Assembly (NCBI RefSeq): GCF_022669015.1 | Contig: NZ_JAKKSL010000003.1 | Location: forward strand, 186,001-250,000 | DNA from: Colwellia maritima | Lineage (GTDB): Bacteria; Pseudomonadota; Gammaproteobacteria; Enterobacterales; Alteromonadaceae | DNA length: 64,000 nucleotides | Direction of reading: 5' to 3' | Shown here: positions 19,512 to 28,744 of the stretch, one piece after another | How positions within the stretch are numbered: the stretch's first letter is position 1 | How the letters are laid out: every line of letters begins with the position of its first letter | Notes under the pieces: generated by a model | Database searches by the model: none | The model's input: the letters and a program-made list of their open reading frames with translations, nothing else | Told to the model about the DNA's origin: nothing | Translations under genes and position numbers: made by a program

Positions 19512-21086
19512 TTATGAACCTGATAACAAACCATTTTTCAGCGCTTCTTTGTTAATTTTATTTTTGTCACTTTGCACCAAAGGTAGAGATTTTTTGTAGA
19601 TAACTCTCTTGGGTATCATATAAGAAGCAAGGTGTTTTTTAAGTTCGAATAATATTTCGTTTTCGGTTATTTCATTTAACGCAGAATAAACCATAACAAT
19701 TTCTTCTTCGATAAGTTCATTGTCTAATCCAAATACAGCACATTTTTCTATTTGCGGAATGTTTTTTGCCACAACAGATTCAATTTCATACGGTGAAACC
19801 CTAAAACCACGGGTTTTAATCATATCATCCTGTCTAGAAACAAAGTACAAGTAACCTTCTTCATCTTTGTAAACATAATCACCTGTTGCTACTACAAGTT
19901 CGTCGGTTAATTGCCCTTCTAAATTAATAACATCTTTTAATATCTGCACAGACTTGAATCGTTCAGCATTTTGTTCAGGGGCGTTCCAAAAACCACGATA
20001 TATATAACCACCACGGTGAATTAGTTCGCCAACCTCACGCACACCACACTCTTTTCCATCTTCATTAATCACATACAATTCAACATCGGGAATGGCTTTA
20101 CCGATTGAATCAGGTCTAATTTGTACTTGTGATGGGTCTAAATAGGTTGAACGAAATGCCTCAGTAAGTCCATGCATTGAATAGAAATCTGCTTTTTGGA
20201 AGGTATTCTTACAGTCTTTGATCATTTTAGCTGTGACATTACCACCTGAAGAAGTAATGGTTTTAACGTTTGAAAAAAGTTCAGCACTAGGAATACGTTG
20301 TAAATCTTCGTCAAACATTTGCGAAATATTCACAGGCATTAACGGTAACACTGTCACTTTATCGTTAATAATATGATTAAAAAAGTCTTCCGGTAATATG
20401 AAGCGATGCAGTGCTAAAGTCGCTTTTTTATATAAGGTACAAAAGATTTGGTTCAAACCATAATCAAGATTAAAAATAAGCACGCCTGAAATAACATCTT
20501 CATGCTTAAGAACTAAATATTGGGATACAACTCGTGCAGAATCAATTAAATTTCGATGTGATATAACAATACCTTTTGGCGTACCTGAAACACCAAAAGA
20601 ATAGGTAATTACCGCATTACTATGGCCATTAATATCACAAACATAAGGCTTATTGTAATACTTAAATATTTCTTCAAAAGAGGCTATGCCTTTATCGGCC
20701 GTTTCATAAGAAATAATGTGGCCATTAAAGTCAATTTCTTCTATATTTTCAAGCTGAAGTTTATCAGTGATAATACATTTAATATCACAATCATTAATAA
20801 TATATTCCACCTGCTCAGACTTAAGCAGCGTGGTTAATGGCACTAAAATATAATCGGTAGACAAAATAGCCAACACCGCGATAACTTGTTCGATACCTTT
20901 AGTAGAATAAAGCCCTATACGTGAATCTTTGGGTAAATCTAATTCATTCAAGTAAAAAGCCACTTGATTTACTTTGGTAAATAACTCGCCATAGGTGATG
21001 CTTTTTTCGTTATAAACAATAGCAGATTTATCGCTATGACCTTGCACGGCATCTTCAATAAGTGTTCTTATACAGTTTATCGACAT
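19512..21086 (-). CDS. AMP-forming acyl/aminoacyl ligase (ANL superfamily) of the glutamate mutase operon
   Basis: A 524-residue adenylate-forming enzyme that would activate a carboxylic or amino acid with ATP. The P-loop-like motif is TYSFGVSGTPKG (lysine 171), an unusual variant of YTSGTTGxPKG. The hinge region reads GDYVYKDEEGYLYFVSRQDDMIKTRGFRVSP, and the C-terminal catalytic lysine is likely K510 (DKNKINKEA). No carrier-protein or condensation domain is attached, so the acceptor (CoA, a separate carrier protein, or another small molecule) is unknown. It lies 24 bp after the MutL-type gene and is the last gene of the operon. Its substrate could be 3-methylaspartate made by the mutase or a compound derived from it (inference). 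Confidence 0.85.
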   Translation of the reverse strand: MSINCIRTLIEDAVQGHSDKSAIVYNEKSITYGELFTKVNQVAFYLNELDLPKDSRIGLYSTKGIEQVIAVLAILSTDYILVPLTTLLKSEQVEYIINDCDIKCIITDKLQLENIEEIDFNGHIISYETADKGIASFEEIFKYYNKPYVCDINGHSNAVITYSFGVSGTPKGIVISHRNLIDSARVVSQYLVLKHEDVISGVLIFNLDYGLNQIFCTLYKKATLALHRFILPEDFFNHIINDKVTVLPLMPVNISQMFDEDLQRIPSAELFSNVKTITSSGGNVTAKMIKDCKNTFQKADFYSMHGLTEAFRSTYLDPSQVQIRPDSIGKAIPDVELYVINEDGKECGVREVGELIHRGGYIYRGFWNAPEQNAERFKSVQILKDVINLEGQLTDELVVATGDYVYKDEEGYLYFVSRQDDMIKTRGFRVSPYEIESVVAKNIPQIEKCAVFGLDNELIEEEIVMVYSALNEITENEILFELKKHLASYMIPKRVIYKKSLPLVQSDKNKINKEALKNGLLSGS

Positions 21087-21110
21087 TATGCTTTTCCTCT
21101 TCTTTGTCTT

Positions 21111-22340
21111 TTAAGCATCTACAGCCCCAAGTGTCCAAATATCGTAATTGCTATCAAGTACGGTGGTTGGGTTATGCGCTGAATTAAGAATTTTTTTGTA
21201 GAAAAACGAAACAATATCTTCTATTTCGTTACTTGTTAAAACTTTGGTAATACCACCTGTTAACACAATGGAGTTAATAGCAAGCAGCTTCAAATTAATG
21301 TAAGCCTTTCTATAATGTGAAATTTTACATAAAACCAAAAAGATAGCCAATTGCATTAATATTTTTGTCGCTTTTTCACTTTGTTCTTCAAAAATATTTT
21401 CAGTTACTTTTAAATGCATCAGTAATTCATAAACAAATTCATTATTTTTAGCGGCAAAAATTAATGACTGCCTTGATTTATATACACCTAACTTTTTAAA
21501 CACCAACCGGTCATATTCGTTGTCAGTCACTAAGTTGTCATCAACCAAATCTTTTGAGTAATGAATATCCGTCGTTGCCCCACCAATATCAAGTAAAATA
21601 AAAGGGTTAACCACTGAAAACTTCGTGTGAATTAAAGGTAAAGTTTTATTGACGATATACGGTGTAGAATAAATTTGATTTGAGGTAATATTATACAAGT
21701 GTTTAATATCTTCCTTCCCTTCAATATCTTTTTGATAAAGATTCGTTAAATATTCACGTAAATGTTCTTCTACAATATGTAACCTGTCATCAATAATATT
21801 AGGCAAAATCTCTACATGTTCAATGTTAGCTTTAATTGTAGGTGCATCAAGTTCATTACCAACAAATACAACATTGGAATAATTTAACTGGGCTAAATAG
21901 TTATATAATGAACTAGAAAAAATATTACCGTTAGCATTAATACCACCAACAATAATCACTACATCAATAAGATCACTTGGTATTGAATAGTCTTCAATAT
22001 TTTGAAACAACACAGTATCGATAATATTAATGCCAGAATTAAAAGCAATATTGGTGGCATATTTTATTGAGAAGGTGTTGGTAATGCCAATAATAAGGGT
22101 AGTTAATCCACCATTCGCAGAAGAACAAATATAAACATCTTCTTTTGCAAAACGCTCTATCGTTTTTCCGCCCTTGTGCATTAAATCATCTAAAATATCT
22201 TTATTAAAATCTCTAAAATGCTGCTCAATAGCCGGAGTGCTCATTTTAAAGTAAGTACTTCCTACATCAATGAGTAGTTTTTCATTGCTACGTTTCATGT
22301 TAATGCTTTCATCATTGTTGTTAACTTCTACCATACTCAT
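21111..22340 (-). CDS. glmL: Glutamate mutase-associated MutL-type ASKHA protein (GlmL)
   Basis: The 409-residue protein belongs to the MutL/GlmL family found between or beside glutamate mutase subunits in clostridia and actinomycetes. It is unrelated to the DNA mismatch repair protein of the same name. Two ASKHA nucleotide-binding motifs are visible: LLIDVGSTYFKM near residue 23, and PFILLDIGGATTDIHY near residue 247. Such proteins are thought to be ATP-dependent chaperones or reactivases that protect or reload the B12 enzyme. It overlaps glmE by 4 bp (ATGA). It is ~50 residues shorter than typical clostridial homologues, mainly in loops. Confidence 0.88.
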   Translation of the reverse strand: MSMVEVNNNDESINMKRSNEKLLIDVGSTYFKMSTPAIEQHFRDFNKDILDDLMHKGGKTIERFAKEDVYICSSANGGLTTLIIGITNTFSIKYATNIAFNSGINIIDTVLFQNIEDYSIPSDLIDVVIIVGGINANGNIFSSSLYNYLAQLNYSNVVFVGNELDAPTIKANIEHVEILPNIIDDRLHIVEEHLREYLTNLYQKDIEGKEDIKHLYNITSNQIYSTPYIVNKTLPLIHTKFSVVNPFILLDIGGATTDIHYSKDLVDDNLVTDNEYDRLVFKKLGVYKSRQSLIFAAKNNEFVYELLMHLKVTENIFEEQSEKATKILMQLAIFLVLCKISHYRKAYINLKLLAINSIVLTGGITKVLTSNEIEDIVSFFYKKILNSAHNPTTVLDSNYDIWTLGAVDA

Positions 22341-23701
22341 TGCATGATCCCTATATCGTGAATAATATCATTAACGATACTGGTGGTATCTTTGGTTAGA
22401 TCACATTGTGCTTTATCATAGGCATAACAACGATCAGGAATAGGTACATTGCCTCGTTTAATGATGCGGATATTTTTCTTCGCATCTCGGATAGTGATCA
22501 TATTATTGTGATTGATGATATGAGGAGAAAAAGGCACATCAATAATACCGTTTTTAATACTATTAAAGACTTTTCGCCACAATGTATCTGCAGGATCATT
22601 AAATACCGCTTCCATAATTGCTTTTACTTGCAACGTAAGCATTTCTTCTTCTTCTTCATCAACCACGTTAGGTAAACCATTTAAAATCCCTAACGTGTAT
22701 TGAGTATTTGCCACCGTTTTAGCATTGGCTTCTTTGGTTGGAATTCCCGATGCTTCTTCTCGGGTTTTAGTGATAATTTTGTCTGCACCAACCATAGACG
22801 CGATCACTGTGGCAACGTTGATCAATTGCTCAGCATAATCTTTGTTCATGGGGAAAGCGCCCATCCATTGGTGGTATACCAAGTGAATAGCCGCATCACT
22901 ACAATTAATTTCTGCTGCATAATGTTTAGCAAGTTTTTTCAATACTGCACCAGTAACAATATCTTGATTCATTGATCCTTGTTGCGCAAACGAGACAGAA
23001 AACGACTTTACGCCCTCTTCTAATGACAACAACATTTCCAATAATTGAATAACAATGGTGATTGAAGGAGGCACTAACGTTGCGGTTAAAGGGCCAAACG
23101 ATTCTCTATTAATTGGTTCATTTAATTGAGAATAGTTAGCACACACTCTTTCTACATACTTCCAATACAGGAAAGCTTTATCAAGTGGGAAATTTTTTGA
23201 ATAGGGTAAAAGGTAGGTGATTGGTCCACCTTCAATTTCAAAAATACCCGACGCAATGGCCGTTTCAATCAATAGCCTAGCGTCTGGCGTACCGTGTCGT
23301 AAACTCACAGGTTTATTAAAATGCGTAATCATTTTACGTGTGGTGCGATACCCATGATTGACTAAAGGATAGCCGTTGAGCATATCAACATTATTCTCTT
23401 CGCTTAAGCGTAGCATTTTCTTCGATGTAGCATAATCATTTAAGCGCGTGTTGGAGTCAATGGTTAATGGCAGTACATCAACATTGGCATCCACAAAAAA
23501 CTCGTACAGTGCAAACTGTTTTTTATACGTAGGGAAACCACCACGAGGCTGCACTAACATTTTATTTTGATTTTTAAAGTGATGAGATATAAATAAATCT
23601 TTACTGGCGTTTTTAACAAATTCTGTTACTTCGGCAAAGTCAAAGGTGTCAACATACTCATTGCTCAGAATTATTTCTCTTTCTTCTTGCAGCAAACTCA
23701 T
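22337..23701 (-). CDS. glmE: Methylaspartate (glutamate) mutase subunit E
   Basis: The large substrate-binding subunit of adenosylcobalamin-dependent glutamate mutase, which converts L-glutamate to (2S,3S)-3-methylaspartate. The 454-residue product carries the expected substrate arginines in context: QPRGGFP (R53), IDSNTRLNDYATS, and LRHGTPDARLL. The barrel segments EGGPITYLLPYSKN, NRESFGPLTATLVPPS and HQWMGAFPMN also match the Clostridium enzyme closely. The active-site set looks intact, so the protein should be functional. Its start overlaps the glmS stop (TAATG), giving tight translational coupling. No methylaspartate ammonia-lyase, the usual next step in glutamate fermentation, lies nearby. 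Confidence 0.95.
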   Translation of the reverse strand: MSLLQEEREIILSNEYVDTFDFAEVTEFVKNASKDLFISHHFKNQNKMLVQPRGGFPTYKKQFALYEFFVDANVDVLPLTIDSNTRLNDYATSKKMLRLSEENNVDMLNGYPLVNHGYRTTRKMITHFNKPVSLRHGTPDARLLIETAIASGIFEIEGGPITYLLPYSKNFPLDKAFLYWKYVERVCANYSQLNEPINRESFGPLTATLVPPSITIVIQLLEMLLSLEEGVKSFSVSFAQQGSMNQDIVTGAVLKKLAKHYAAEINCSDAAIHLVYHQWMGAFPMNKDYAEQLINVATVIASMVGADKIITKTREEASGIPTKEANAKTVANTQYTLGILNGLPNVVDEEEEEMLTLQVKAIMEAVFNDPADTLWRKVFNSIKNGIIDVPFSPHIINHNNMITIRDAKKNIRIIKRGNVPIPDRCYAYDKAQCDLTKDTTSIVNDIIHDIGIMQ

Positions 23702-24171
23702 TAGCTATTTCTCTCTTGTGTCACGCTATCTTCAATTGTTTTTTCTTCAGAACTTTTACCTTCACTTTTTCGCTCCGCAAGTAAGTCCTCAAGCATGTCT
23801 AAACCTGTATTCAAATCCACTTGATGACAAACAATATCAAAACCGTAATTTTTATATCTTGGTACTATATCGTCAGCATTACCAGTGCCAACAACCAAGT
23901 TGCCACCAATCATCATAATAAGGTTATCTAAATTTTTATATTTTGATTTCAGTGCTTTAACCTCTCGGCTCCGACCTTCTGCTTCACCATTCAAAGAAGA
24001 AATCATTAAAACTTCGGCACCAGTTTCTACCACAGCATCAAAAAATTCTTCTAAATAGGTGTTTACTCCTAGGTTAAACACCTCGTATCCTCGAGCATTT
24101 AATGATAGCTCTATTAGTCGATTAGCGACCACATGGATGTCGTTACCAACTACACCTGTTACAACCTTCAT
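23701..24171 (-). CDS. glmS: Methylaspartate (glutamate) mutase subunit S, B12-binding
   Basis: The small cobalamin-binding subunit (156 residues; clostridial GlmS is ~137). It begins MKVVTGVVGNDIHVVANRL: the D-x-H of the base-off/His-on motif is present, but the sixth residue is alanine where DxHxxG normally has glycine. Later B12 motifs SSLNGEAE and GGNLVVG are kept. A charged 20-residue tail (ERKSEGKSSEEKTIEDS) extends beyond the family's end. It is the first gene of the four-gene operon; the 143-bp gap to the divergent rraA must hold the promoter. No cobalamin riboswitch was recognised upstream. This glmS is the mutase subunit, not glucosamine synthase. Confidence 0.93.
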   Translation of the reverse strand: MKVVTGVVGNDIHVVANRLIELSLNARGYEVFNLGVNTYLEEFFDAVVETGAEVLMISSLNGEAEGRSREVKALKSKYKNLDNLIMMIGGNLVVGTGNADDIVPRYKNYGFDIVCHQVDLNTGLDMLEDLLAERKSEGKSSEEKTIEDSVTQERNS

Positions 24172-24314
24172 ATTTTTACCTTCATATTTTCGCAGAGCCT
24201 ACCGTATAACTATTCACTATTGCTGAATATATAGTACCAAAATTTAGTGAAAAACACTCCTTTAATGCTAGAATACTGCCAAATACCGTATATAAAAAAT
24301 AACAGGACTGATTT

Positions 24315-24795
24315 ATGACATTTTTTACCGCAGATATCTGTGATGATCACAGCGAAAAGGTATTTTTACTTGGCGCGGTTATCAAAATTATGGTGGCGCA
24401 AGTAAATGCCAAGGTGAAGTTATCACAATAAAGTTAGACAAAAACAACACTGACTTAATTACACTACTTAGAGATGAAGATGGCTCAGGTAAAGTAGTTG
24501 TGGTAGATGTAGCCCAAGAATATTATGCCGTTGTGGGGGAGAATTTAATGAAATTCGCCCATAAAAATAACTATGCTTTGGCATTATCGTTAATGGTTAT
24601 ATTCGAGATACTTTTCAAATTACCGATATTCCTGTGGCGCTATACGCCCTAGGTACGTGTTCTAGAAAAGCAATTCCTGTGACCTCAGGCGAGCGTGGTG
24701 TTCGTTTATCATTTGGCGGCATTGAGTTTAATCAAGGTGATTACCTTTATGCTGACACTGATGGTGTGATAGTTACAGCCAATAAAATTGTTTAG
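24315..24795 (+). pseudogene. rraA: RNase E inhibitor RraA, with two frameshifts
   Basis: RraA binds RNase E/DEAD-box helicases and dampens mRNA decay. The pieces cover the whole ~160-residue protein in order. The start TADICDDHSEKV lies at 24315. After the first shift (~24380) YGGASKCQGEV and SGKVVVVDVAQEYYAVVGENL follow. After the second shift (~24583) GYIRDTFQITDIPVALYALGT, then RLSFGGIEF and DYLYADTDGVIV, end at 24795. Each shift is a one- or two-base change. The gene is divergent from the glutamate mutase operon and is followed by a strong terminator. Because both breaks are small and the rest is well conserved, sequencing error is more likely than decay. Confidence 0.82.
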
Positions 24796-24839
24796 TTTTA
24801 AAATTAGAACAAACAAATTAAAAACGAAGTAAAAACCAA

Positions 24840-24873
24840 AAATCCCGTTGTTAATATATTAACAACGGGATTT
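24840..24873. terminator. Bidirectional terminator between rraA and the aminotransferase gene
   Basis: A near-perfect palindrome: AAATCCCGTTGTTAATA pairs with TATTAACAACGGGATTT, flanked by A runs on the left and six Ts on the right, so it can end transcripts from both converging genes. Confidence 0.92.
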
Positions 24874-24904
24874 TTTAAGCTTTTAAAAACTATAATTTAA
24901 ATAA

Positions 24905-26092
24905 TTACAGTACTTTAGCAATTGATTGCGTTAAATAATCAACATTATCAGGTGAGATACCCGCTAGGCTAATACGGCTAGAGCCAACAATATAGATACC
25001 AAATTCACCTTGTAAACGTTGTACCTGCGTTTGATCAATACCTAAAAATGAGAACATACCATTTTGCTTAGTGATAAAACTAAAATCGCGTGTTACCCCA
25101 TTAGCCACTAATTGATCCACCAATAGTTGACGCATACCGTTAATACGATCACGCATTTCTTTTAATTCGCCATGCCACTGTGTTGTTAATTCGGCAGAGT
25201 CTAAAATAGTTTCAACAATGGCAGCACCATGTGCAGGAGGCATTGAGTAATTAACACGCACAACCGAAAGTAATACAGAGCTAATAATATCAGCAGATAT
25301 TGCATTTTTACCAATGATTGAACAAGCACCAATACGCTCACGATATAAGCCAAAGTTCTTTGAACATGAACCACAGATAATCATTTGATCAACGGTATCA
25401 GCCATTAAGCGCAAACCAAAAGCATCAGCATCTAAATCTTCACCAAAACCCTGATATGCCATATCAACAACAGGAATAAAGCCAACTTGATTTGCAATAT
25501 CAGCTACTTGTTGCCATTGTTCTTTATTTAGATCCATACCACTTGGGTTATGACAACAAGCATGTAGCAGTACCGCATCATCTTTAGACACTTGTTTTAA
25601 TGCAGCAGCCATACCTTCAAAATCTAAACATTTATTTTCATAGTCATAATAAGGGTATGTTTTAACGTTCAAACCTGCGGCAGTAAATACACCTTGATGG
25701 TTTGCCCATGTAGGATTACTTACCCAAATAGTCGCGCCAGGCGTACAGGTTTTGATAAATTCACCCGCTGTACGTAAAGCACCCGTACCGCCAGGGGTAG
25801 AAACCGTACGAATACGATTTTCCCTAATAACTTGATGATCACCCAACATAAGTGCAGTAATTTTTTCATTAAATAAAGCTGAGCCTGCAGAGCCTAAATA
25901 AGCTTTACTCTTTTCATTTTCTAGTCGAAATCTTTCAGCTATCTTTACACAGGATAATACTGGCGTATCACCATTTTCATCTTTGTAAATTCCCGCACCA
26001 AGATCTATTTTATTAGGGTTGAGGTCGGCTTTGAATTTTACCGATAAACCTAAAATAGGATCGGCAGGTAACTGTGTTAACTTTGAAAACAT
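24905..26092 (-). CDS. Aromatic/aspartate aminotransferase (class I, AspC/TyrB type)
   Basis: A 395-residue cytosolic PLP-dependent aminotransferase that transfers amino groups between aspartate or aromatic amino acids and 2-oxoglutarate. The PLP lysine is K245 in CGSCSKNFGLYRERIG. Other subgroup motifs are NPTWANHQ, LHACCHNPSG and DMAYQGFGEDLD. The length and the C-terminal SSRISLAGI (with the carboxylate-binding arginine) match AspC/TyrB, but sequence alone does not distinguish the two. Its nearness to the glutamate mutase operon is on the other side of rraA and a strong terminator, so they are not one transcript. Confidence 0.93.
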   Translation of the reverse strand: MFSKLTQLPADPILGLSVKFKADLNPNKIDLGAGIYKDENGDTPVLSCVKIAERFRLENEKSKAYLGSAGSALFNEKITALMLGDHQVIRENRIRTVSTPGGTGALRTAGEFIKTCTPGATIWVSNPTWANHQGVFTAAGLNVKTYPYYDYENKCLDFEGMAAALKQVSKDDAVLLHACCHNPSGMDLNKEQWQQVADIANQVGFIPVVDMAYQGFGEDLDADAFGLRLMADTVDQMIICGSCSKNFGLYRERIGACSIIGKNAISADIISSVLLSVVRVNYSMPPAHGAAIVETILDSAELTTQWHGELKEMRDRINGMRQLLVDQLVANGVTRDFSFITKQNGMFSFLGIDQTQVQRLQGEFGIYIVGSSRISLAGISPDNVDYLTQSIAKVL

Positions 26093-26296
26093 AGGTTTAA
26101 TACCTTCTAATTACGGTGTTGATTTTGTGAGTGCTTGTATAACGTTTTTGCCATTTAAAATAGACAATAAATTTTTAACTTAATACCCTAAACAGTAACT
26201 ACAGATTATACATTAAGATATTTGAATAATCATGCATTAAATATGAATACTTATATCGACATCATAATTAAATTCCGACCTGACATCTGAAACGAA

Positions 26297-26322
26297 AAAA
26301 CCTGCAATTTCTTGCAGGTTTT
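26297..26322 (-). terminator. Terminator of the minus-strand tRNA-Phe
   Basis: A perfect 11-bp stem (AAAACCTGCAA at 26297-26307 with TTGCAGGTTTT at 26312-26322) and a 4-base loop, followed on the minus strand by a T run. It lies ~35 bp past the tRNA 3' end. Confidence 0.88.
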
Positions 26323-26355
26323 AGTTCTCTAATTTACTCATCTAATGATGATATA

Positions 26356-26431
26356 TGGTGCCCCGACCCGGAGTTGAACCAGGGACACGCGGATTTTCAA
26401 TCCGCTGCTCTACCAACTGAGCTATCGGGGC
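26356..26431 (-). tRNA. tRNA-Phe (anticodon GAA), copy 1
   Basis: A 76-nt cloverleaf with encoded CCA. The acceptor stem GCCCCGA pairs with TCGGGGC, and the anticodon stem GCGGA/TCCGC encloses loop TTGAAAA, giving anticodon GAA. The TΨC arm (CTGGTTCAACTCCGG) is standard. The sequence is identical to the plus-strand copy at 33897-33972. Confidence 0.98.
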
Positions 26432-26473
26432 ATTTTACTATCGTTCAAAACGAATATGTTTCAACGAGCGCGT

Positions 26474-26502
26474 ATAATAGCTATAAATATCTACGCTAGC
26501 AA
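26474..26502 (-). promoter_or_regulatory. Sigma-70 promoter for tRNA-Phe copy 1
   Basis: On the minus strand, TTGCTA (26502-26497), a 17-bp spacer and TATTAT (26479-26474) are followed by a G+C-rich discriminator (ACGCGCTCG), typical of stringently controlled stable-RNA promoters. Confidence 0.65.
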
Positions 26503-26540
26503 CCGTTTTTTACCTTGTTTGTGCAAAGCAATATCCCTCT

Positions 26541-26861
26541 TTAAAGCTCAAAATCACTGAAGTCCACATCAATATCATTCGACAAAGTCACTTTTTTGTT
26601 TGGCTCTAATAATGAGGGCTGCTCTGGTTGTGAGCTTTCTATCGCAGATTTCACTTCAACCACTTTAATCTGCTCTCTTTTGTTTTGACGTTTTGTCCTT
26701 TGAATACAACGCTTTATAACTTTTTGTTTGTCATCATTATTAAGTGTCGACCACTCTTTTCGTTCATCACGCGTACGCATGCAGCCAAGGCAATAGCCTT
26801 TCTCATTTGATTGACACACACCCACACAAGGGCTTGGAATATCAAAGAAGTCTAACTGCAT
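26541..26861 (-). CDS. DUF1289-domain protein
   Basis: A 106-residue protein whose first ~50 residues match the DUF1289 pattern: PSPCVGVCQSN...GYCLGCMRTRDE, with four cysteines (C-x3-C, then C-x2-C) that could bind a metal or iron-sulphur cluster, then W and a conserved K-x-x-I-x-R-C. The second half is charged and variable (residues ~60-106, ending in an acidic DIDVDFSDFEL). It is cytosolic, of unknown function. It is a single gene between tRNA-Phe and the SulP transporter. Confidence 0.82.
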   Translation of the reverse strand: MQLDFFDIPSPCVGVCQSNEKGYCLGCMRTRDERKEWSTLNNDDKQKVIKRCIQRTKRQNKREQIKVVEVKSAIESSQPEQPSLLEPNKKVTLSNDIDVDFSDFEL

Positions 26862-26909
26862 GTATTACCTTACCTTAAATGATGTTACCTTTTTTTATTA
26901 CACAAACGT

Positions 26910-28466
26910 TTACGCAAGTTTATCAGAAGCAATATGGTACTCAGGATCTTCAATTACATTAACTTCAACTAAGTCACCTGCTTTTTTTAATAACAATTTA
27001 CATTCTTGACTCAAGTGTTTTAAATGTACTGTTTTACCTTTAGCTAAATAGCGTTCAGCTAAGGTATCAATTGCACCAATTGCAGAATGGTCTGCAACAC
27101 GAGAGCGTTTGAACTCAATAACAACATCATCACTGTCATTATTAACATCAAATTTCTCTAAAAAATTAGCAACAGAACCAAAGAAAATTGGACCTATAAC
27201 TTCATATACTGTTGAGCCATTCTCATCTGTACTACGATTCACATTAATATGTTTAGCATGATCCCATGCAAAAACTAAAGCGGAAACAATAACACCAACA
27301 ACAACCGCAATGGCTAAATCAGTGGCAACGGTTACCGCTGATACCAAGACAATAACAATAGCATCGGCTTTAGGCACCTTACTTAAAATACGAAAACTTG
27401 ACCATTCAAAGGTACCAATAACAACAATAAACATTACGCCTACTAACGCCGCTAACGGGATCATCTCAATTAAACCGGAAGCAAACAAAATAAAACCTAA
27501 TAAAGCTACCGCAGCCGTTATACCTGAAGCTCTACCTCTACCGCCAGAATTTACATTGATCATTGATTGTCCAATCATAGCACAACCACCCATACCACCA
27601 AAAAAACCAGTAACCGTATTTGCAGCACCTTGTGCAATACATTCTTTATTACCGCGACCACGAGTGCCCGTTAATTCATCAATTAATGTTAAGGTAAGTA
27701 ACGACTCAATTAAGCCTATCGCAGCTAATATCAACGCAAAAGGAAAAATAACTTTCAATGTATCTAAATTAAAAGGCACGTTAGGAATAGAAAATTGTGG
27801 TAAACCACCCGCAATAGACGCGGTTGGATCGTTGGTCATATCACGCAGAAAATCAACCACTGTTCGGGTGTCTAACCCTAAGCTCTGCACTAGCAATGTT
27901 ACAACAACAATCGCAACAAGCGACGAAGGCACTGCATTGGTTAATTTAGGTAAAAAATGAATAATGGCCATGGTAATTATTATTAGTCCTGCCATTATCA
28001 TCAGTGGTGTTCCTTGTAACCACTCTAATTCACCCGCACTATTAGTGACTTTAAACTGCCCAAGTTGCGCTAAGAAAATAACGATTGCTAAACCATTAAC
28101 AAAACCAAGCATTACAGGATGAGGTACTAAACGAATAAACTTACCCGACTTGAATATTCCTGCTAATATTTGCAGCAACCCGGTAAGCACCACTGTAGCA
28201 AAAAGATATTCAACACCATGAATTGCCACTAAACTTACCATAACAACAGCCATAGCTCCTGTTGCACCAGAAATCATCCCAGGACGACCACCAAAGATGG
28301 CAGTAATTAACCCCACCATAAACGCAGCATACAGCCCCACTAACGGCTCTACACCGGCAACAAAAGCAAAAGCAACCGCCTCTGGTACCAAGGCTAAGGC
28401 AACAGTTAAGCCTGACAATACATCATTTTTCAGATTCGACGCTTTACTGGCGTGTAATTCAAACAT
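26910..28466 (-). CDS. SulP-family anion transporter with STAS domain
   Basis: An inner-membrane transporter of the SulP (SLC26) family. Bacterial members carry sulfate, bicarbonate or other small anions, often coupled to sodium or protons. From the ATG at 28466 the protein begins [20 protein letters not shown], the normal SulP N-terminus; an upstream in-frame extension to 28571 is not conserved-looking and was not used. The family signature [29 protein letters not shown] lies in the first quarter and is followed by ~10 helices. The last ~90 residues form a STAS domain ([21 protein letters not shown]). No carbonic anhydrase or sulfur gene is adjacent, so the substrate is open. Confidence 0.92.
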   Translation of the reverse strand: MFELHASKASNLKNDVLSGLTVALALVPEAVAFAFVAGVEPLVGLYAAFMVGLITAIFGGRPGMISGATGAMAVVMVSLVAIHGVEYLFATVVLTGLLQILAGIFKSGKFIRLVPHPVMLGFVNGLAIVIFLAQLGQFKVTNSAGELEWLQGTPLMIMAGLIIITMAIIHFLPKLTNAVPSSLVAIVVVTLLVQSLGLDTRTVVDFLRDMTNDPTASIAGGLPQFSIPNVPFNLDTLKVIFPFALILAAIGLIESLLTLTLIDELTGTRGRGNKECIAQGAANTVTGFFGGMGGCAMIGQSMINVNSGGRGRASGITAAVALLGFILFASGLIEMIPLAALVGVMFIVVIGTFEWSSFRILSKVPKADAIVIVLVSAVTVATDLAIAVVVGVIVSALVFAWDHAKHINVNRSTDENGSTVYEVIGPIFFGSVANFLEKFDVNNDSDDVVIEFKRSRVADHSAIGAIDTLAERYLAKGKTVHLKHLSQECKLLLKKAGDLVEVNVIEDPEYHIASDKLA

Positions 28467-28744
28467 TTTTATCTCATTGATTATTTTGGATACACAATAA
28501 AAGCGTATTCTTGATTTGAAAAACGATGAAATATTGCCATAGTGAGAAATAATCAGCACTGGAAGCAACAACAGCGTTTTTACGTAGATTTAAGGCGCCG
28601 GAATACTATAGATCTAACGATTAAAAGTCAATATTTGCTTCTTTTATCAGCAAATTTAACCTTTGTGGGAAATATTGGTTATGAATAGTCTTTTCTTATA
28701 AATTACACTGTTTGGTATTTGATTTGGTTTGCCTCAGTGACGGG

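Noticed and set aside
24172..24314. Cobalamin riboswitch upstream of the glutamate mutase operon
   Set aside because: The gap is only 143 bp and no B12-box-like sequence was recognised.
27310..27960. 216-codon plus-strand frame opposite sulP
   Set aside because: Its composition (Ile/Thr/Ala/Pro-rich) is the mirror of membrane-helix codons, and SulP on the other strand is unmistakable.
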